Origin: Jejuia rubra | GTDB lineage: Bacteria > Bacteroidota > Bacteroidia > Flavobacteriales > Flavobacteriaceae | Assembly: GCF_042684665.1 (NCBI RefSeq) | Contig: NZ_JBHULY010000028.1 | Coordinates: 19,299 to 83,298 of the forward strand | DNA length: 64,000 bases | Direction: 5' to 3' | Shown here: positions 18,301-27,839 of the stretch, one piece after another | How positions within the stretch are numbered: the stretch's first letter is position 1 | Layout of the letters: the number at the start of each line of letters is the position of its first letter | Program-made: the position numbers and the translations under genes | The notes under the pieces: model-generated | What the model saw: the letters and a program-made list of their open reading frames with translations, nothing else | Told to the model about the DNA's origin: nothing | Databases searched by the model: none

Positions 18301-19331
18301 GGTTGCAAAGTAGTGGCAACGCCGTTAGCGATGTATAAATCCTCATAACCGTCGTTATCAAAATCTGCAAATACAACCCCCCAGGCCCATTCCGTCTCCT
18401 TTACACCATATGTCTCACTTTCGTCCTCAAAATTTCCATTGCCTTTGTTGACATAAAAACCATTTTCATTAATATTAGTAACAAATAAATCGAAAAGCCC
18501 GTCGTTATTAAAGTCTGGCGTAGCCAACCCCATTCCATCGAAGGGATCCAATAAACTATAGCTTTGGGCATCTTCTATATAGTTGTCATTATTTTTGATA
18601 AACAAGAAATTGTTCCTGTCAAAATCATTGGCGACATAAATATCCAAATCCCCATCGTTATTCGCATCAATTGGAATTGAAGAATAGCTAATAGAAATAA
18701 GGTCATTTACGTTCGATTCCAGTAAATTAAAAGTCTCATCCTGATTATTAATATAAATACGATTGGGTTCCCTATTGGTATAGTCGGTTAAAAAAAGGTC
18801 CAGATATCCATCCTTGTTATGGTCAAACCATAAAGAAGAAGTCGTTGTGCACGTCTGGCAAAACTGCGGAATATTGGCACTTGCAGTAATTTCGGTAAAA
18901 GTGCCATCACGGTTATTTTTAAACAAATGGTTGAAACTCACTCCGGATAAAAACAAATCAGGATAGGAGTCGTTATTGAAGTCCCCCCAGGAAGCACCTA
19001 TTTTGTTGCCTAGTGATCGGGTTTCTAATTGACTACTTTCTTGAAAGACGAATTCATTTAATTTGGCATCCTCCGTAACATTTATAAAACTTCCGTTTCC
19101 AATATTTTTGAAAAGTTTACTGTAACTATTCGGGTTGTTCTCATCAAATTCTAATCTAGCCACTATGAATATATCCAACAGGCCATCCTGATCGTAGTCA
19201 GCAACGGATATGGCATTGGATTTAGATATATTATTTAATCTTGCTTCTGAGGATATCTCTTTGAATTGTTGTGGAAAGAGATGCAATACATTAGAATGAA
19301 GCAGAAATAATAAGATTATTACTCGTTTCAT
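15354..19331 (-). CDS. T9SS-exported FG-GAP/ASPIC protein fused to vanadium-dependent haloperoxidase
   Basis: 1325 residues in order: signal peptide (about 1-20); FG-GAP/VCBS repeats rich in calcium-type DxDxDG loops (for example DYDQDGLLDIF, DFNNDGLFDLF); an ASPIC/UnbV domain (about 410-490, VKWPNGLEETYFNIP); a cysteine-containing GCTDVNACNYNSEATQNDNS segment common in secreted Bacteroidota proteins; a PAP2-like vanadium haloperoxidase domain (about 640-1230); and a type IX sorting domain (1252-1325, KIYPNPISEG). The full haloperoxidase signature is intact: K1034-x6-R1041-P, S1142-G-H1144 and S1206-R-x5-H1213-x3-D1217, the last His being the vanadate ligand in the family. Such enzymes oxidise halides with hydrogen peroxide. 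Acid phosphatase activity of the same fold is the alternative. Upstream of the SusCD operon terminator, so transcribed separately. Confidence 0.88.
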   Translation of the reverse strand: MKRVIILLFLLHSNVLHLFPQQFKEISSEARLNNISKSNAISVADYDQDGLLDIFIVARLEFDENNPNSYSKLFKNIGNGSFINVTEDAKLNEFVFQESSQLETRSLGNKIGASWGDFNNDSYPDLFLSGVSFNHLFKNNRDGTFTEITASANIPQFCQTCTTTSSLWFDHNKDGYLDLFLTDYTNREPNRIYINNQDETFNLLESNVNDLISISYSSIPIDANNDGDLDIYVANDFDRNNFLFIKNNDNYIEDAQSYSLLDPFDGMGLATPDFNNDGLFDLFVTNINENGFYVNKGNGNFEDESETYGVKETEWAWGVVFADFDNDGYEDLYIANGVATTLQPNYYFKNVPSGNNNRAFENQSSNFSDFGRTTISKCIADFDFDNDGDLDLIVGDFESNLQFYENTLDGDNNWVKIVLEGTISNKNAFGSIVKLKSNNNNQQRLYHGSRFLSQSVTPVHFGIEKASTIDEISVKWPNGLEETYFNIPANNTILLTENEGITFIDNTDITPIFGCTDVNACNYNSEATQNDNSCTYLTGPSITGTTTPSPLSIHDYTVPSDIYSQYEWTVENGSLISEPNSNSISIEWGIADKGTVRLVAQDGDCSTQEVNLSVDISYAPSTTNKHSVARLWNEVLLEAIRNDFARPTVHARNLFHTSIAMYDAWALYNLDTSTPYFSDEYDATKIPSFDNEEEKLDAQVKTISYAVYNILKHRFRNSPKFDETSDIMEGLMLLLELNPSNTKLDYSDGDPIALGNYIASRIIDFGLSDGANETNDYGNQYYSSINPALVPYEDGNSKIVDGNRWQPLLLDVFIDQSGNLVTDNTAIEFLSPEWGNVVPFSLNETLRTELQRNGNNYKVYHDPGPPPYLSLTSQSAESDAYKWGNVLVSVWGAHLDPADNVLWDISPASIGNINSSLFPENFSGYPNFYNLLEGGDIGTGRSINPITNAPYPAQMVPRGDYARVLAEFWADGPDSETPPGHWFTILNYVSDHPDLDKRIMGEGETLDNLEWDVKSYFILGGGMHDSAIAAWSVKGWYDYVRPISAIRYMAENGQSTDPSKSNYNIGGIPLIEGYIELVEAGDPLEGNMQENIGKIKLYTWRGHDFINDPKTDTAGVGWILAEDWWPYQRPSFVTPPFAGFVSGHSTYSRAAAEIMTLITGDEYFPGGVGEFIAKKNEFLVFEEGPSVDVKLQWATYRDASDQCSLSRIWGGIHPPADDIPGRLIGEKIGKEVVSHALPYFSAKQINQEGEVKIYPNPISEGVINISNTQPTDNFTLFDIRGGRIEIENVQYDELSRTTRIDLPSSIASGVYIISINSSAKLIVCN

Positions 19332-19365
19332 AGCTGTATAAAGGTAAAAAGAATTTAAGGTAAAC

Positions 19366-19403
19366 TAAAAAAATAACCATCAAAAGTGAATTTGATGGTT
19401 ATT
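19366..19403 (-). terminator. Terminator of the SusC-SusD-lipoprotein operon
   Basis: Perfect 13-bp stem (19372-19384 with 19391-19403), six-base loop; on the minus strand it runs straight into a T tract. It separates the operon from the haloperoxidase fusion gene. Confidence 0.85.
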
Positions 19404-19435
19404 AAGAACATTAATTGATTTTTATAGGTATAACC

Positions 19436-20314
19436 TTATTTCTTTGTCAAAATTGAAGTAGCAAAATCGCCCCAAGGATTAGACCAAGTTAAAGTTATTG
19501 TACCATCTTCATTAACCGTACCAGTAGCAGGAACCTCTTGGCCCCATGCATCTGCGAATGTAGCGGAAATAGATCCACAAACATCGGTAAAAGTACCTGT
19601 TTGCTCAAAGGTTAAACCATATACCGTGTACCACAATATGTAAGCTCCAGCAGGGAAGTCGGAAATAGTATAAATACCTCCACCTTCATCGGTAATAGTA
19701 ACATCATAAGCTAAATCTACGGCAGGTGGTTGGCCATCTGTATTGTCCCCATTGGTTATGGCAGAATATTCTCCTGCTAAATCTGAAGGACAAGACACAG
19801 GATAAGTAATAACAGTGGCAAACAATACGGTAGTTTGAATGTTCGCACCTGTTCCACTGGACCCATCATCATTTACGATATTTAGCACAGTACCGTCAGC
19901 CATTGTAAATCGAGCTGAAATCGTTAATGCATCCCCTACTTTTATGTCGTCTGAGGTGCTTAATTCGGCAAAGGCGGAAACAAGATCGCTAATCGAAATT
20001 GTAAAATCTTGTGGTAAAGATACATCACTAAATAACGTTGCGCTGTAAGTATTTCCGTCAGCTGTATTATAGATTCCGATAATGTCGGCAGATGCAGGGG
20101 CACCCTGAGCCACTTCCGCGTTAAATGATACACTAACATTTTCCCCATTATTAAGCCTGATAAGATTAAAAAAGGCATCTGTAGTTGCAGACTTGGTCAT
20201 GTTAGGAACGGCTCCGTCATTTAAAGGTATTACGGATGTTCCTCCATCATTCTCACATGAAACAGATAAAACTGTTACAGCAAGCAAATAAAATAAATAC
20301 TTAAAATTTTTCAT
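19436..20314 (-). CDS. SusCD-associated surface lipoprotein (SusE/F-like position)
   Basis: 292 residues with a lipoprotein signal (LLAVTVLSVSC, lipidated Cys20), then beta-rich domains with no recognised enzymatic motif. The C-terminal part (SCPSDLAGEYSAITNGDNTD to the end) resembles the small beta-barrel/BACON-type modules seen on outer-membrane lipoproteins. It is third in an operon after SusC and SusD, with 14 bases between it and SusD, the place occupied by SusE-like surface binding proteins. A role in substrate capture at the cell surface is inferred from position. Confidence 0.7.
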   Translation of the reverse strand: MKNFKYLFYLLAVTVLSVSCENDGGTSVIPLNDGAVPNMTKSATTDAFFNLIRLNNGENVSVSFNAEVAQGAPASADIIGIYNTADGNTYSATLFSDVSLPQDFTISISDLVSAFAELSTSDDIKVGDALTISARFTMADGTVLNIVNDDGSSGTGANIQTTVLFATVITYPVSCPSDLAGEYSAITNGDNTDGQPPAVDLAYDVTITDEGGGIYTISDFPAGAYILWYTVYGLTFEQTGTFTDVCGSISATFADAWGQEVPATGTVNEDGTITLTWSNPWGDFATSILTKK

Positions 20315-20328
20315 AATTCATCTTTTTT

Positions 20329-22026
20329 TTAGTTATCCCAGAAAATTTTGTAAGATGTAGCATCTTTTTGCTCTGGAGCATTTTGATTAAGGTCCAATTC
20401 GTTTTGCGGCCAGAACATTGCTGTCTGGAATTGGTTGTTCAACGTTGTTAACGTATCATCTAAAGGCCAACCATCACCGTTATCTAATTGGTACTCACCA
20501 GAGTTAGCAGAAGGATCGGCTAAAACAGGATAACCTGTTCTTCTGTAATCTGTGTATTGATCGATTGGATCGCCAAATGTAGCGGTCCACTTTTGGGTCA
20601 TAATAATCTCTAATTGCTTCTCAGTACTTGCAGCATCAAATTCAGCTCTGATAGCAGCTATAAAGTCGGTTGCTTCAGTGGTACCTAACAAAGTAGGTAC
20701 AGTTTGTGTGGTTCCAGTACCTGCAACCACTTTATCAACCTTAGCAAAACTATCGGTAATGGCTTGTTCTAATTGATCACCTGCATTACCAGCAATTAAG
20801 CCAGCATGCATCATTTCAGCCATAACATATTGTAACTCATCATAAGTAAGCATACGTTTTGGAGCCACTCCTGTTCCACTATTTATAGTTCGAGCAAATC
20901 CAGCATTGTCATCGTATCTTCCACCACATGGGAAAATACCTGGGAAAGTAGCATCAGTTTGAACCGCATGATCTCTGTCAGGTCCTATACTACCAAAACG
21001 AATACTAAAGAATCCTGTAGATCTATCCCAGTAATCCGCATTTGGGTCTCCAGTGTCAGTATCACCTTGATCTCTTGGGAATTGACCATCTTGTAACTGG
21101 TTTACCCAGTAGTAGGGAATTCGAGGATCAACAATACCAGTATGTATGTTAGGATTCATTCCCATTAAGATCTCATAAAACCAAGGACTGATATAGTGAG
21201 TAACTTGAGCACCACCATAAGCACTTTGGAACAATTGATTGCGCTCGTCAGTTGGAGCAATGTTGGCAGTATGAACAAATTCGAAGTCATCTGCACTCGA
21301 CGAAAAGAAATTCCCTTCGTTTACTAATGCGTCAACAGCACTTTGAGAGTAAAGCGAGGTAGAACGCACTTGATTAAACAGCTTTAATTTTAAGGAGTTA
21401 ACAAACTTAGTCCATTTATTTACATCCCCTCCATAAATCAAATCATCTGCACCTGGAAGTAATCCTGTACCACTGTTCACATTAGTTTTACCTTGATCTA
21501 ACAGATCCATAGCCGCCTGATAAATAGCCTCATCATCATCAAAGGCTGGACTTACAACCCCAGAAGTTAGGCTAGTTGCTTCGGTAAATGGTACATCACC
21601 GTATAAGTCTACCGTTAAAGTAATAAGATAAGCCTTGAGAATTTGACCAATACCTAAATACACTAGGTTTTCCTGATCTGCAGCCTGAGATATTAGGGTT
21701 TGAAGGTTATTAAGCCCTAAAAAGGTGTTTTCCCACTCATTATTTAAATTGACGTTATCAGCCTTAATACCATATTGATCTTGTTCTTCCCTAGCAGTAA
21801 ACTGATGGGTATAAACCGAAATCAAATCTGCTGACCAGAAATTGAAATTTCCTGCGTTAGCAATGGTATTGTATTGAATATCCGTTAATAATAGATTTAA
21901 TGGCGCTACGGTTGGGTTATCCTCATCCGTATCGACGTCTAAGTATTTATCGCACCCGAATGTAACGGATAAGATGAGTGCTGATAAAAAGTACTTAAAA
22001 TACTTCTTAAAACTTGAATTTTTCAT
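20329..22026 (-). CDS. SusD/RagB-family nutrient-binding outer-membrane lipoprotein
   Basis: 565 residues. Lipoprotein signal ALILSVTFGC with lipidated Cys25, then CDKYLDVDTDEDNPT typical of the SusD-like subfamily. Conserved helical core includes YLGIGQILKAYLITLTVDLYGDVPFTEA and LTYDELQYVMAEMMHAGLIAG. It forms the lid over the SusC channel encoded directly upstream (14-base gap) and followed by a surface lipoprotein. No glycoside hydrolase is nearby, so the substrate could be a peptide or other nutrient and not necessarily a glycan. Because the upstream SusC is frameshifted, this lid may lack a functional channel in this isolate. Confidence 0.92.
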   Translation of the reverse strand: MKNSSFKKYFKYFLSALILSVTFGCDKYLDVDTDEDNPTVAPLNLLLTDIQYNTIANAGNFNFWSADLISVYTHQFTAREEQDQYGIKADNVNLNNEWENTFLGLNNLQTLISQAADQENLVYLGIGQILKAYLITLTVDLYGDVPFTEATSLTSGVVSPAFDDDEAIYQAAMDLLDQGKTNVNSGTGLLPGADDLIYGGDVNKWTKFVNSLKLKLFNQVRSTSLYSQSAVDALVNEGNFFSSSADDFEFVHTANIAPTDERNQLFQSAYGGAQVTHYISPWFYEILMGMNPNIHTGIVDPRIPYYWVNQLQDGQFPRDQGDTDTGDPNADYWDRSTGFFSIRFGSIGPDRDHAVQTDATFPGIFPCGGRYDDNAGFARTINSGTGVAPKRMLTYDELQYVMAEMMHAGLIAGNAGDQLEQAITDSFAKVDKVVAGTGTTQTVPTLLGTTEATDFIAAIRAEFDAASTEKQLEIIMTQKWTATFGDPIDQYTDYRRTGYPVLADPSANSGEYQLDNGDGWPLDDTLTTLNNQFQTAMFWPQNELDLNQNAPEQKDATSYKIFWDN

Positions 22027-22040
22027 GCTTTTTTATTTTT

Positions 22041-25000
22041 TTAAAATGTTACATTAACCTTAAACCCGTACCTCTTGGCCGTAGGGGCAGTTGTATTTTC
22101 AATACCTTGAACGGCACCATTACCAAACGAAGTTACTTCTGGGTCGAAATTCGTGTATTTTGGTACATTCGGTGCAAAATACCAAAGGTTATTACCTACA
22201 ATACTGAAGCTTACTTTTCCAAACGGCGTCTTCTTTAATAGGTTGGCAGGCACGTCATAAGCAAGGCTCACCTCTCTTAGTCTAAACACAGTTCCGTCAA
22301 AAATATTGGCTTCATCCGTTGAATTTATTCCAAATGTATTACCCCCGGCAGGAGAGAAATACAGCTCGTTCATGTCAATCTGGGTAGTGTTTGGTATTTT
22401 ATTCCCGCTACCGTCAAGAATTGGATTTCCAGCACCATCACCCAAGAAACCTGGAATTACGAAGGTGCGTTCCCTGTCTTCGGTATCTCTAGTTACACCA
22501 CGACCAAGAAGCGAGGTGATACTAATAGAACGAATGTCGCCACCTTCTCTCCAATCAAATTGGGTACGTAAAGATAAGTTTTTATATCTAAAAGTATTGA
22601 TAAAGCCAACCTTAAAATCAGGGTTTGGATCACCAACTACACCATTTTGCAAATCCTGAATAATACCACCACCTGCTTGATTTATAAGATAATTACCTTC
22701 ATCATCTCTTGCAAAGCGAGTACCATAGAACACACCGAATGGCTCCCCTACCTGCGCATAAGCAATTTGGTTAGGTGCCAGCTGTACTCTATCTAATCCA
22801 TCAACAAGCTCAGTTACAGTATTTTCATTACTTGTAAAGGTTGTAAATGAAGTCCACTCGAAATTCTCTGTTTGAAATGGTACCAAGGTCAAACCAATTT
22901 CCACTCCGGTATTCTCCATCTCACCAATATTGGTAACAAATTCGTCAAAACCACTTGTTCTAGGTACAGCTACCTCAGCGATCAAATCGGTTGTCACTTT
23001 TTTGTACCATGTAAAGTCAAGAGCAATACGTCTATTAAAGAATTCCAAGTCTAGACCCAATTCCAATTCATCTGTAAACTCAGGAGTAATTTCTTGATCC
23101 CCTAACACAAAGTTACCTGCTGAATTCTGTTGACTAATAACAGGTACACTATTAAATGCTTGACCTACGGTATAAACAACATTTAAGAATTCAGGATCTG
23201 CATCCCGACCAACACTGGCGTAACCACCTCTTAATTTCGCATATGTAAGCGCATTACTTTTTAAGTTAAGTGCTTCTGTTAAAATTACAGAGCCACTTAC
23301 AGATGGATAAAAATATGATCTATTGTCTATAGGTAACGTGGAACTCCAGTCGTTTCTTCCCGTTGCGTTTAAGAAAAGAAAATCTTTGTATGAGAATGTT
23401 ACATCACCAAATACACCAAAATTCCGCTTACGAGTAAAAAGATCGAAATCACTGGCCTGATTAATAGTATTTCTTAGAGTATAAATGCCAGGAACTACAA
23501 AGGTGCTACCATTATAAGTGTCTCTTTTAAAAGAATTTTGCAGGCTGTTTGCACCGACAATAGCACTGAAACCAATATCCTCTGTGATGTCGTAATCAAA
23601 ATTCACTAGAAGTGTAGATTCAATATCTTCGTTAGTGGCGTTATCAAATTGAAGCGAACCACCATCTGTTAAAGATGCTCTTGAAGCATTGGTGACGAAT
23701 TTGCTTTCTTTCTAAGTCGTATTTGTTCAAACCAATTCTGAATAACGCAGAAATGTTATCATTAAATTCATAAGACATGTTGTAATTCGCAACTGTCCTA
23801 TGAGTTGCAGTAATGATTTGATCATTCTCCCAAGCCCATAATGGGTGATCCCATCCATTATTTGGAGTAACAGAACCACCGGTAACAGGATCGGTGTAAG
23901 GTAAATTAAGATCCCAAGTTCTTCCTAGCCACAATGCACGGGCAAAGGAACCAGCAGATCCCGCAAATTGGTTATTCCCCAGGAAAGGACCAACCTGATC
24001 GGTATGAGAGTAACTCATATTACCACCAACTGTAAAATTATTCGATAATTTAAAAGTACCCCCAACTGAAATGGAAGTTCTGTCATACGTGTTAAAAGGA
24101 ATATAACCTTCTTGTTGTAAATCAGAAAGTGTTACATTAAAACTGCCTTTATCACCACCGTATGAAGCAGAGATAGAGTTGTCTAATACCACCCCTGTTC
24201 TAAATAGGTCCTTTACGTTATTTGGCTTAGCCTCATAAGGCACAGTAGGACCAAACTGATCTGGAAATGCATTGAGCAAGTTTGGCCAAGTGGGAATAGT
24301 TTCTAAGGTGTCAAAAGCAGGTCCCCAAGAACCATTTGCATTTACATAACTGTAATTTACCCCATTTCCATATTTATTTTGATATTCAGGAAGGTTAGCT
24401 ATTTCTTCGAAATAGGTACCCGAATTTATGCTGATATCAAGTTTTCTGTTGGTATTACCAGATGCACTGCCACCTTTGGTTGTAATAACAATAACACCAT
24501 TAGATGCTCTGGAACCATAAAGAGCCGCCGCAGCCGTACTTTTAAGGATGTTAATAGACTCAATACTATTAGGGTCTAGCGATGAAATACCAGATTCATA
24601 ACCACCACCACCTGTAGTTTGGCTTGTCGTTGTAATCTGCGTGTTGTCATAAGCAACACCATCAACAATGATAAGTGGTTGGCCACCGCCTAAGTTAGTT
24701 GCACCACGAATTTGAATTCTGTTGGAAACACCAGCTACACCAGTAGAGAAATTTACGTCAACCCCAGGTACTTTACCTGTTAACGAACGCACTAAATCCG
24801 GTTCAGAGTTCTCAATCACCTCTTCAGATTCAACTGTACTAACAGCATATCCTAAATTCTTCGGATTCCTTTTGATACCGAAGGCCGTTACTACAACTTC
24901 CTCTAATGCCGCCGCATCTTCCTTGAGCGTAACGTTAATTGTGTTGGCAGCACCCACTGTAATTTCTTGGGTTGTATACCCCACAAAACTAAAAACCAAA

Positions 25001-25209
25001 GTGGCACCTTGGTTTGCTGTAATAGAGTATTTACCATCGAAATCTGTAGAAGTACCAGTAGTTGTACCTTTAACTAAGACAGTTGTTCCAGGCAATGGCA
25101 GACCAGATCCATCATTTACCGTACCTGAAATTGTCTTTTCTTGTGCAAAAGATAGATGCACGACAAACGCCAGTAATAGCGTTAGAATTCCACTAAACTT
25201 TGTTTTCAT
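22041..25209 (-). pseudogene. SusC/RagA TonB-linked outer-membrane channel, interrupted by a frameshift
   Basis: N-terminal half 25209-23644: signal peptide MKTKFSGILTLLLAFVVHLSFAQ, carboxypeptidase-like regulatory domain (TISGTVNDGSGLPLPGTTV), TonB-box region, plug domain with IQIRGATNLGGGQPLIIVDG and SRASNGVIVITTKGG. It ends in foreign residues at a stop near 23644. The C-terminal half, 23606-22041, continues the barrel in another frame to a typical aromatic end (KRYGFKVNVTF). Reading across the frames restores NASRASLTDGGSLQFDNA with nothing missing, and together the halves make about 1050 residues, normal for SusC. The switch maps to a duplicated GAAA unit at 23705-23712 (minus strand): removing one unit (4 bases) restores the frame. 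Sequencing error, a recent mutation or phase-variable slippage are all possible. ATG 25209 is preferred to 25245. Confidence 0.85.
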
Positions 25210-25515
25210 TTTATAATTATTTGAATTAGTCGTGTCAAAAATCATAAAATAAAGTTAATTAAACAATAAAATTTGGTTAAAATTTAAGTTTCGGTTCCAA
25301 ATTGATTGTGTTTTTTATAAAAAAAGGAGAATTTGTTACAATTAAATTTATCAAAATTTAGGATTTACTGTAAATTCTTTTATTTGCTTACTATTTAATT
25401 ATGCGCGCATAATAATTGCGCTCTTTTTGTATAAGTGCATTGATTTCACACCCTTATCAACTAAATCGTTTTTTTCATAAGGTTAATTTTTTAGTTTGGA
25501 ATAGAAACTTTAAGG

Positions 25516-27234
25516 TTAAAATTGGGCTACCAAACTAATATGAATTTTGGAATTGGACAATTTGAATTTTTGGTTTTCATTTTTACCGTTGGCATAGTTA
25601 AATTTCAGCAGACCTGAATTGGTTAGGATCCCAAATCCGAAGCCAAAACCAAAAAGTTTTTCTTTGATATCCGTTGTCTTATTTTCAAAATAGGCCACAT
25701 CCGTAATGGAATGAATGTAAATGGAATTACTTAAACGGTACCTGTATTCTGTGTTCAAAACGCCAAATAAAGATGAAAACAAGCTATTCTCCTCAAAGCC
25801 CCGAATGGAGTTGATGCCCCCAAAGCGTAATAATTCGTTTTCAAAATAATTGTCCGAAATGAGATTTGCGGCATCCACATTCAGATATATACTGTTTTTT
25901 CTATTCAGTTTGAAATTGTTAAAGGCCTTTAGAACGAACAATGACTGTTGCGTTTTTATATCGGAAGATGTTCTGTTTCCAAAATTAGTTTCTAAATAGA
26001 AGTTTGATTTTACAGGGAACAACCTATCATAAAAGGTTGGTTTTAAGTATTCGTATGAAGCGGTAAAAAATGTAGAGTTGTAATCTTGAAGCGAAAGCAC
26101 AATGTTTTCTGACCTTAGATTGCTGGATGCAGTACTTGAAATCCCGGCCGAAATTTTGTGTAATGCATTTATTTGGTAATTTATTCTGGCTTTTTGGTCA
26201 GTGGTGGTGAAAGAGGAATCCTTTCTAAAGATTCTCAGATTTAAATCCACCCCGATAGGGGAGCTGAACAAATAGGGGAGTTCGAGCCTTGCGTCAAAAG
26301 TGTCCTGATCATTTTCATCACTTTTATAAAGTAGGCTAAATAATTCCCCATAATTCAAATTATTGATAAGCCTTAGGTTGAGAAAACCGTCAAATTCTAA
26401 TCTATTGGTGTCCTCATTCGTACCAAAACCCAAAAAGCCATCAAAAGTGTTGCTTTTTGCTTTTTCTACATATATATATAATGATGTAGAATCTTCCTGA
26501 AACAAAACTTCGGGGGCTTTTACTTTATTTGCAAATCTAAGGTTGTTTAACTGCTCGGTTTTCTTTTCGATAGTTGCCAAATCAAAAATCTGAGAGGGTT
26601 TTAACTTTAAATAATGCTTTACGAACGACTTTGGGAATTTCTCATAACCCACAATTTTGATATCATCAATGGTTCTTTTCTTTTGATTGGATATTATTTT
26701 CAAATCTGCTCGAAGATTGTCTTTGTCTTTCTTTTGAATATGGAATAATTTCAGTTTTGCAAACGGAAGCCCCTTATTCGTCAGTTCTGAATTTAAGAAA
26801 TTTAGAACATATTCCGCCTCTTCAATATTTATGGTGAAATATGTGTCCGTTACGTTTTCAGAAATAGAATTTAAAAGCGATGAATTGACGTCTTTGGAAT
26901 TGTAGTATATATATATGGTGTTGAATTTTTGTTTTAGGTGAAATTTTGCATTGAAAATGGAGTCGTTTTTCTTTTTGAGTTCTATCAATCGGTTTTCGAT
27001 AAATCCTATTTTATTAAGTTGGTGTTTTAAGCTGTCGACTTCAGATTGTATCGAGAGGAAATTTTCATGTGTTTTGACATAACTGAGGGAATCAATAATA
27101 GAAGTTTCGGTTTCTGTTTCACCATATATTTTAAGGTATAAATTTTGCGCAAATCCCTTCGAAGAAATACACATACATATAATAAGGAGTAAAAAGCGGG
27201 ATTTATGCACAGTAATTGTATAGCTATATATCAT
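25516..27234 (-). CDS. POTRA/Omp85-family outer-membrane protein (BamA/TamA-like)
   Basis: 572 residues. Signal peptide to about residue 29 (CISSKGFAQ), a coiled-coil-prone N-terminal region, POTRA-like domains (about 110-255, including RTIDDIKIVGYEKFPKSFVK), then a 16-strand-type barrel with the family's FGGINSIRGFEEN loop (the VRGF/Y motif that marks Omp85 proteins) and terminal aromatic HISLVAQF. Omp85 members insert or translocate outer-membrane proteins. The short form here is more like TamA or a ShlB/patatin-type barrel than the essential BamA. It is a single gene, and its upstream spacer carries a heptad-periodic tract (27252-27286). Confidence 0.8.
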   Translation of the reverse strand: MIYSYTITVHKSRFLLLIICMCISSKGFAQNLYLKIYGETETETSIIDSLSYVKTHENFLSIQSEVDSLKHQLNKIGFIENRLIELKKKNDSIFNAKFHLKQKFNTIYIYYNSKDVNSSLLNSISENVTDTYFTINIEEAEYVLNFLNSELTNKGLPFAKLKLFHIQKKDKDNLRADLKIISNQKKRTIDDIKIVGYEKFPKSFVKHYLKLKPSQIFDLATIEKKTEQLNNLRFANKVKAPEVLFQEDSTSLYIYVEKAKSNTFDGFLGFGTNEDTNRLEFDGFLNLRLINNLNYGELFSLLYKSDENDQDTFDARLELPYLFSSPIGVDLNLRIFRKDSSFTTTDQKARINYQINALHKISAGISSTASSNLRSENIVLSLQDYNSTFFTASYEYLKPTFYDRLFPVKSNFYLETNFGNRTSSDIKTQQSLFVLKAFNNFKLNRKNSIYLNVDAANLISDNYFENELLRFGGINSIRGFEENSLFSSLFGVLNTEYRYRLSNSIYIHSITDVAYFENKTTDIKEKLFGFGFGFGILTNSGLLKFNYANGKNENQKFKLSNSKIHISLVAQF

Positions 27235-27251
27235 TGAAAACGGTTGCTGTA

Positions 27252-27286
27252 CTTCTGTCTTCCGTCTTCAAACTTCGGTCTTTTAA
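27252..27286. repeat. Heptad-periodic tract, CTTC core
   Basis: Five consecutive 7-base units each beginning CTTC or CTTT (27252, 27259, 27266, 27273, 27280) with the remaining positions varying. It sits 17 bases before the Omp85 start codon. Confidence 0.7.
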
Positions 27287-27370
27287 GTGTAAATCTAACG
27301 GAAAAACCACAGATTTAATATGCTCTAAAAATTTAATTTTAAAAACTCCTCAAAATTAATGTACTACGGT

Positions 27371-27400
27371 TTGAATAATTCATTTTAATTTCTACCTTTG
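27371..27400 (+). promoter_or_regulatory. Main promoter of the str-S10-spc-alpha cluster
   Basis: TTTG (27370-27373), 19-base spacer, TACCTTTG (27393-27400): an exact Bacteroidota-type -33/-7 promoter. The following short leader contains a CCTCTA-aa-TAGAGG hairpin (27405-27418) before rpsL, a possible site for translational or attenuation control. Confidence 0.8.
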
Positions 27401-27444
27401 CACGCCTCTAAATAGAGGTTAATAAAATTTTATAGTAAAATTAT

Positions 27445-27819
27445 ATGCCAACAATTTCACAATTAGTAAGAAAAGGAAGAGCCAAAATAACCAAGAAGAG
27501 TAAATCGGCTGCTTTGGATTCTTGTCCGCAAAGACGTGGTGTATGTACTCGTGTTTACACAACTACTCCTAAAAAACCTAACTCGGCAATGAGAAAGGTA
27601 GCAAGGGTACGTTTGACAAACGGTAACGAGGTTAACGCATACATTGGCGGCGAAGGGCACAATTTGCAAGAGCACTCGATAGTATTGGTTAGAGGTGGAA
27701 GGGTTAAGGACTTACCAGGTGTTAGATACCACGTTGTTCGTGGCGCTTTGGATACAGCAGGTGTTGCTGGAAGAACCCAACGCAGATCTAAGTATGGTGC
27801 CAAACGCCCTAAGAAGTAA
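27445..27819 (+). CDS. rpsL: 30S ribosomal protein S12
   Basis: 124 residues; decoding-centre protein of the small subunit. The diagnostic TTPKKPNSAMRKVARVRL and VKDLPGVRYHVVRG blocks are intact. Lys43 and Lys88, the positions whose substitution gives streptomycin resistance in other bacteria, are both wild-type lysine. First gene of the ribosomal cluster, 45 bases after the -7 box region. Confidence 0.98.
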   Translation: MPTISQLVRKGRAKITKKSKSAALDSCPQRRGVCTRVYTTTPKKPNSAMRKVARVRLTNGNEVNAYIGGEGHNLQEHSIVLVRGGRVKDLPGVRYHVVRGALDTAGVAGRTQRRSKYGAKRPKK

Positions 27820-27839
27820 TTAAACTTTAAGAAGAAGAC

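Noticed and set aside
24722..25216. 164-codon frame opposite SusC
   Set aside because: Mirror of a well-supported SusC coding frame; Thr/Ser-rich composition is an antisense artefact.
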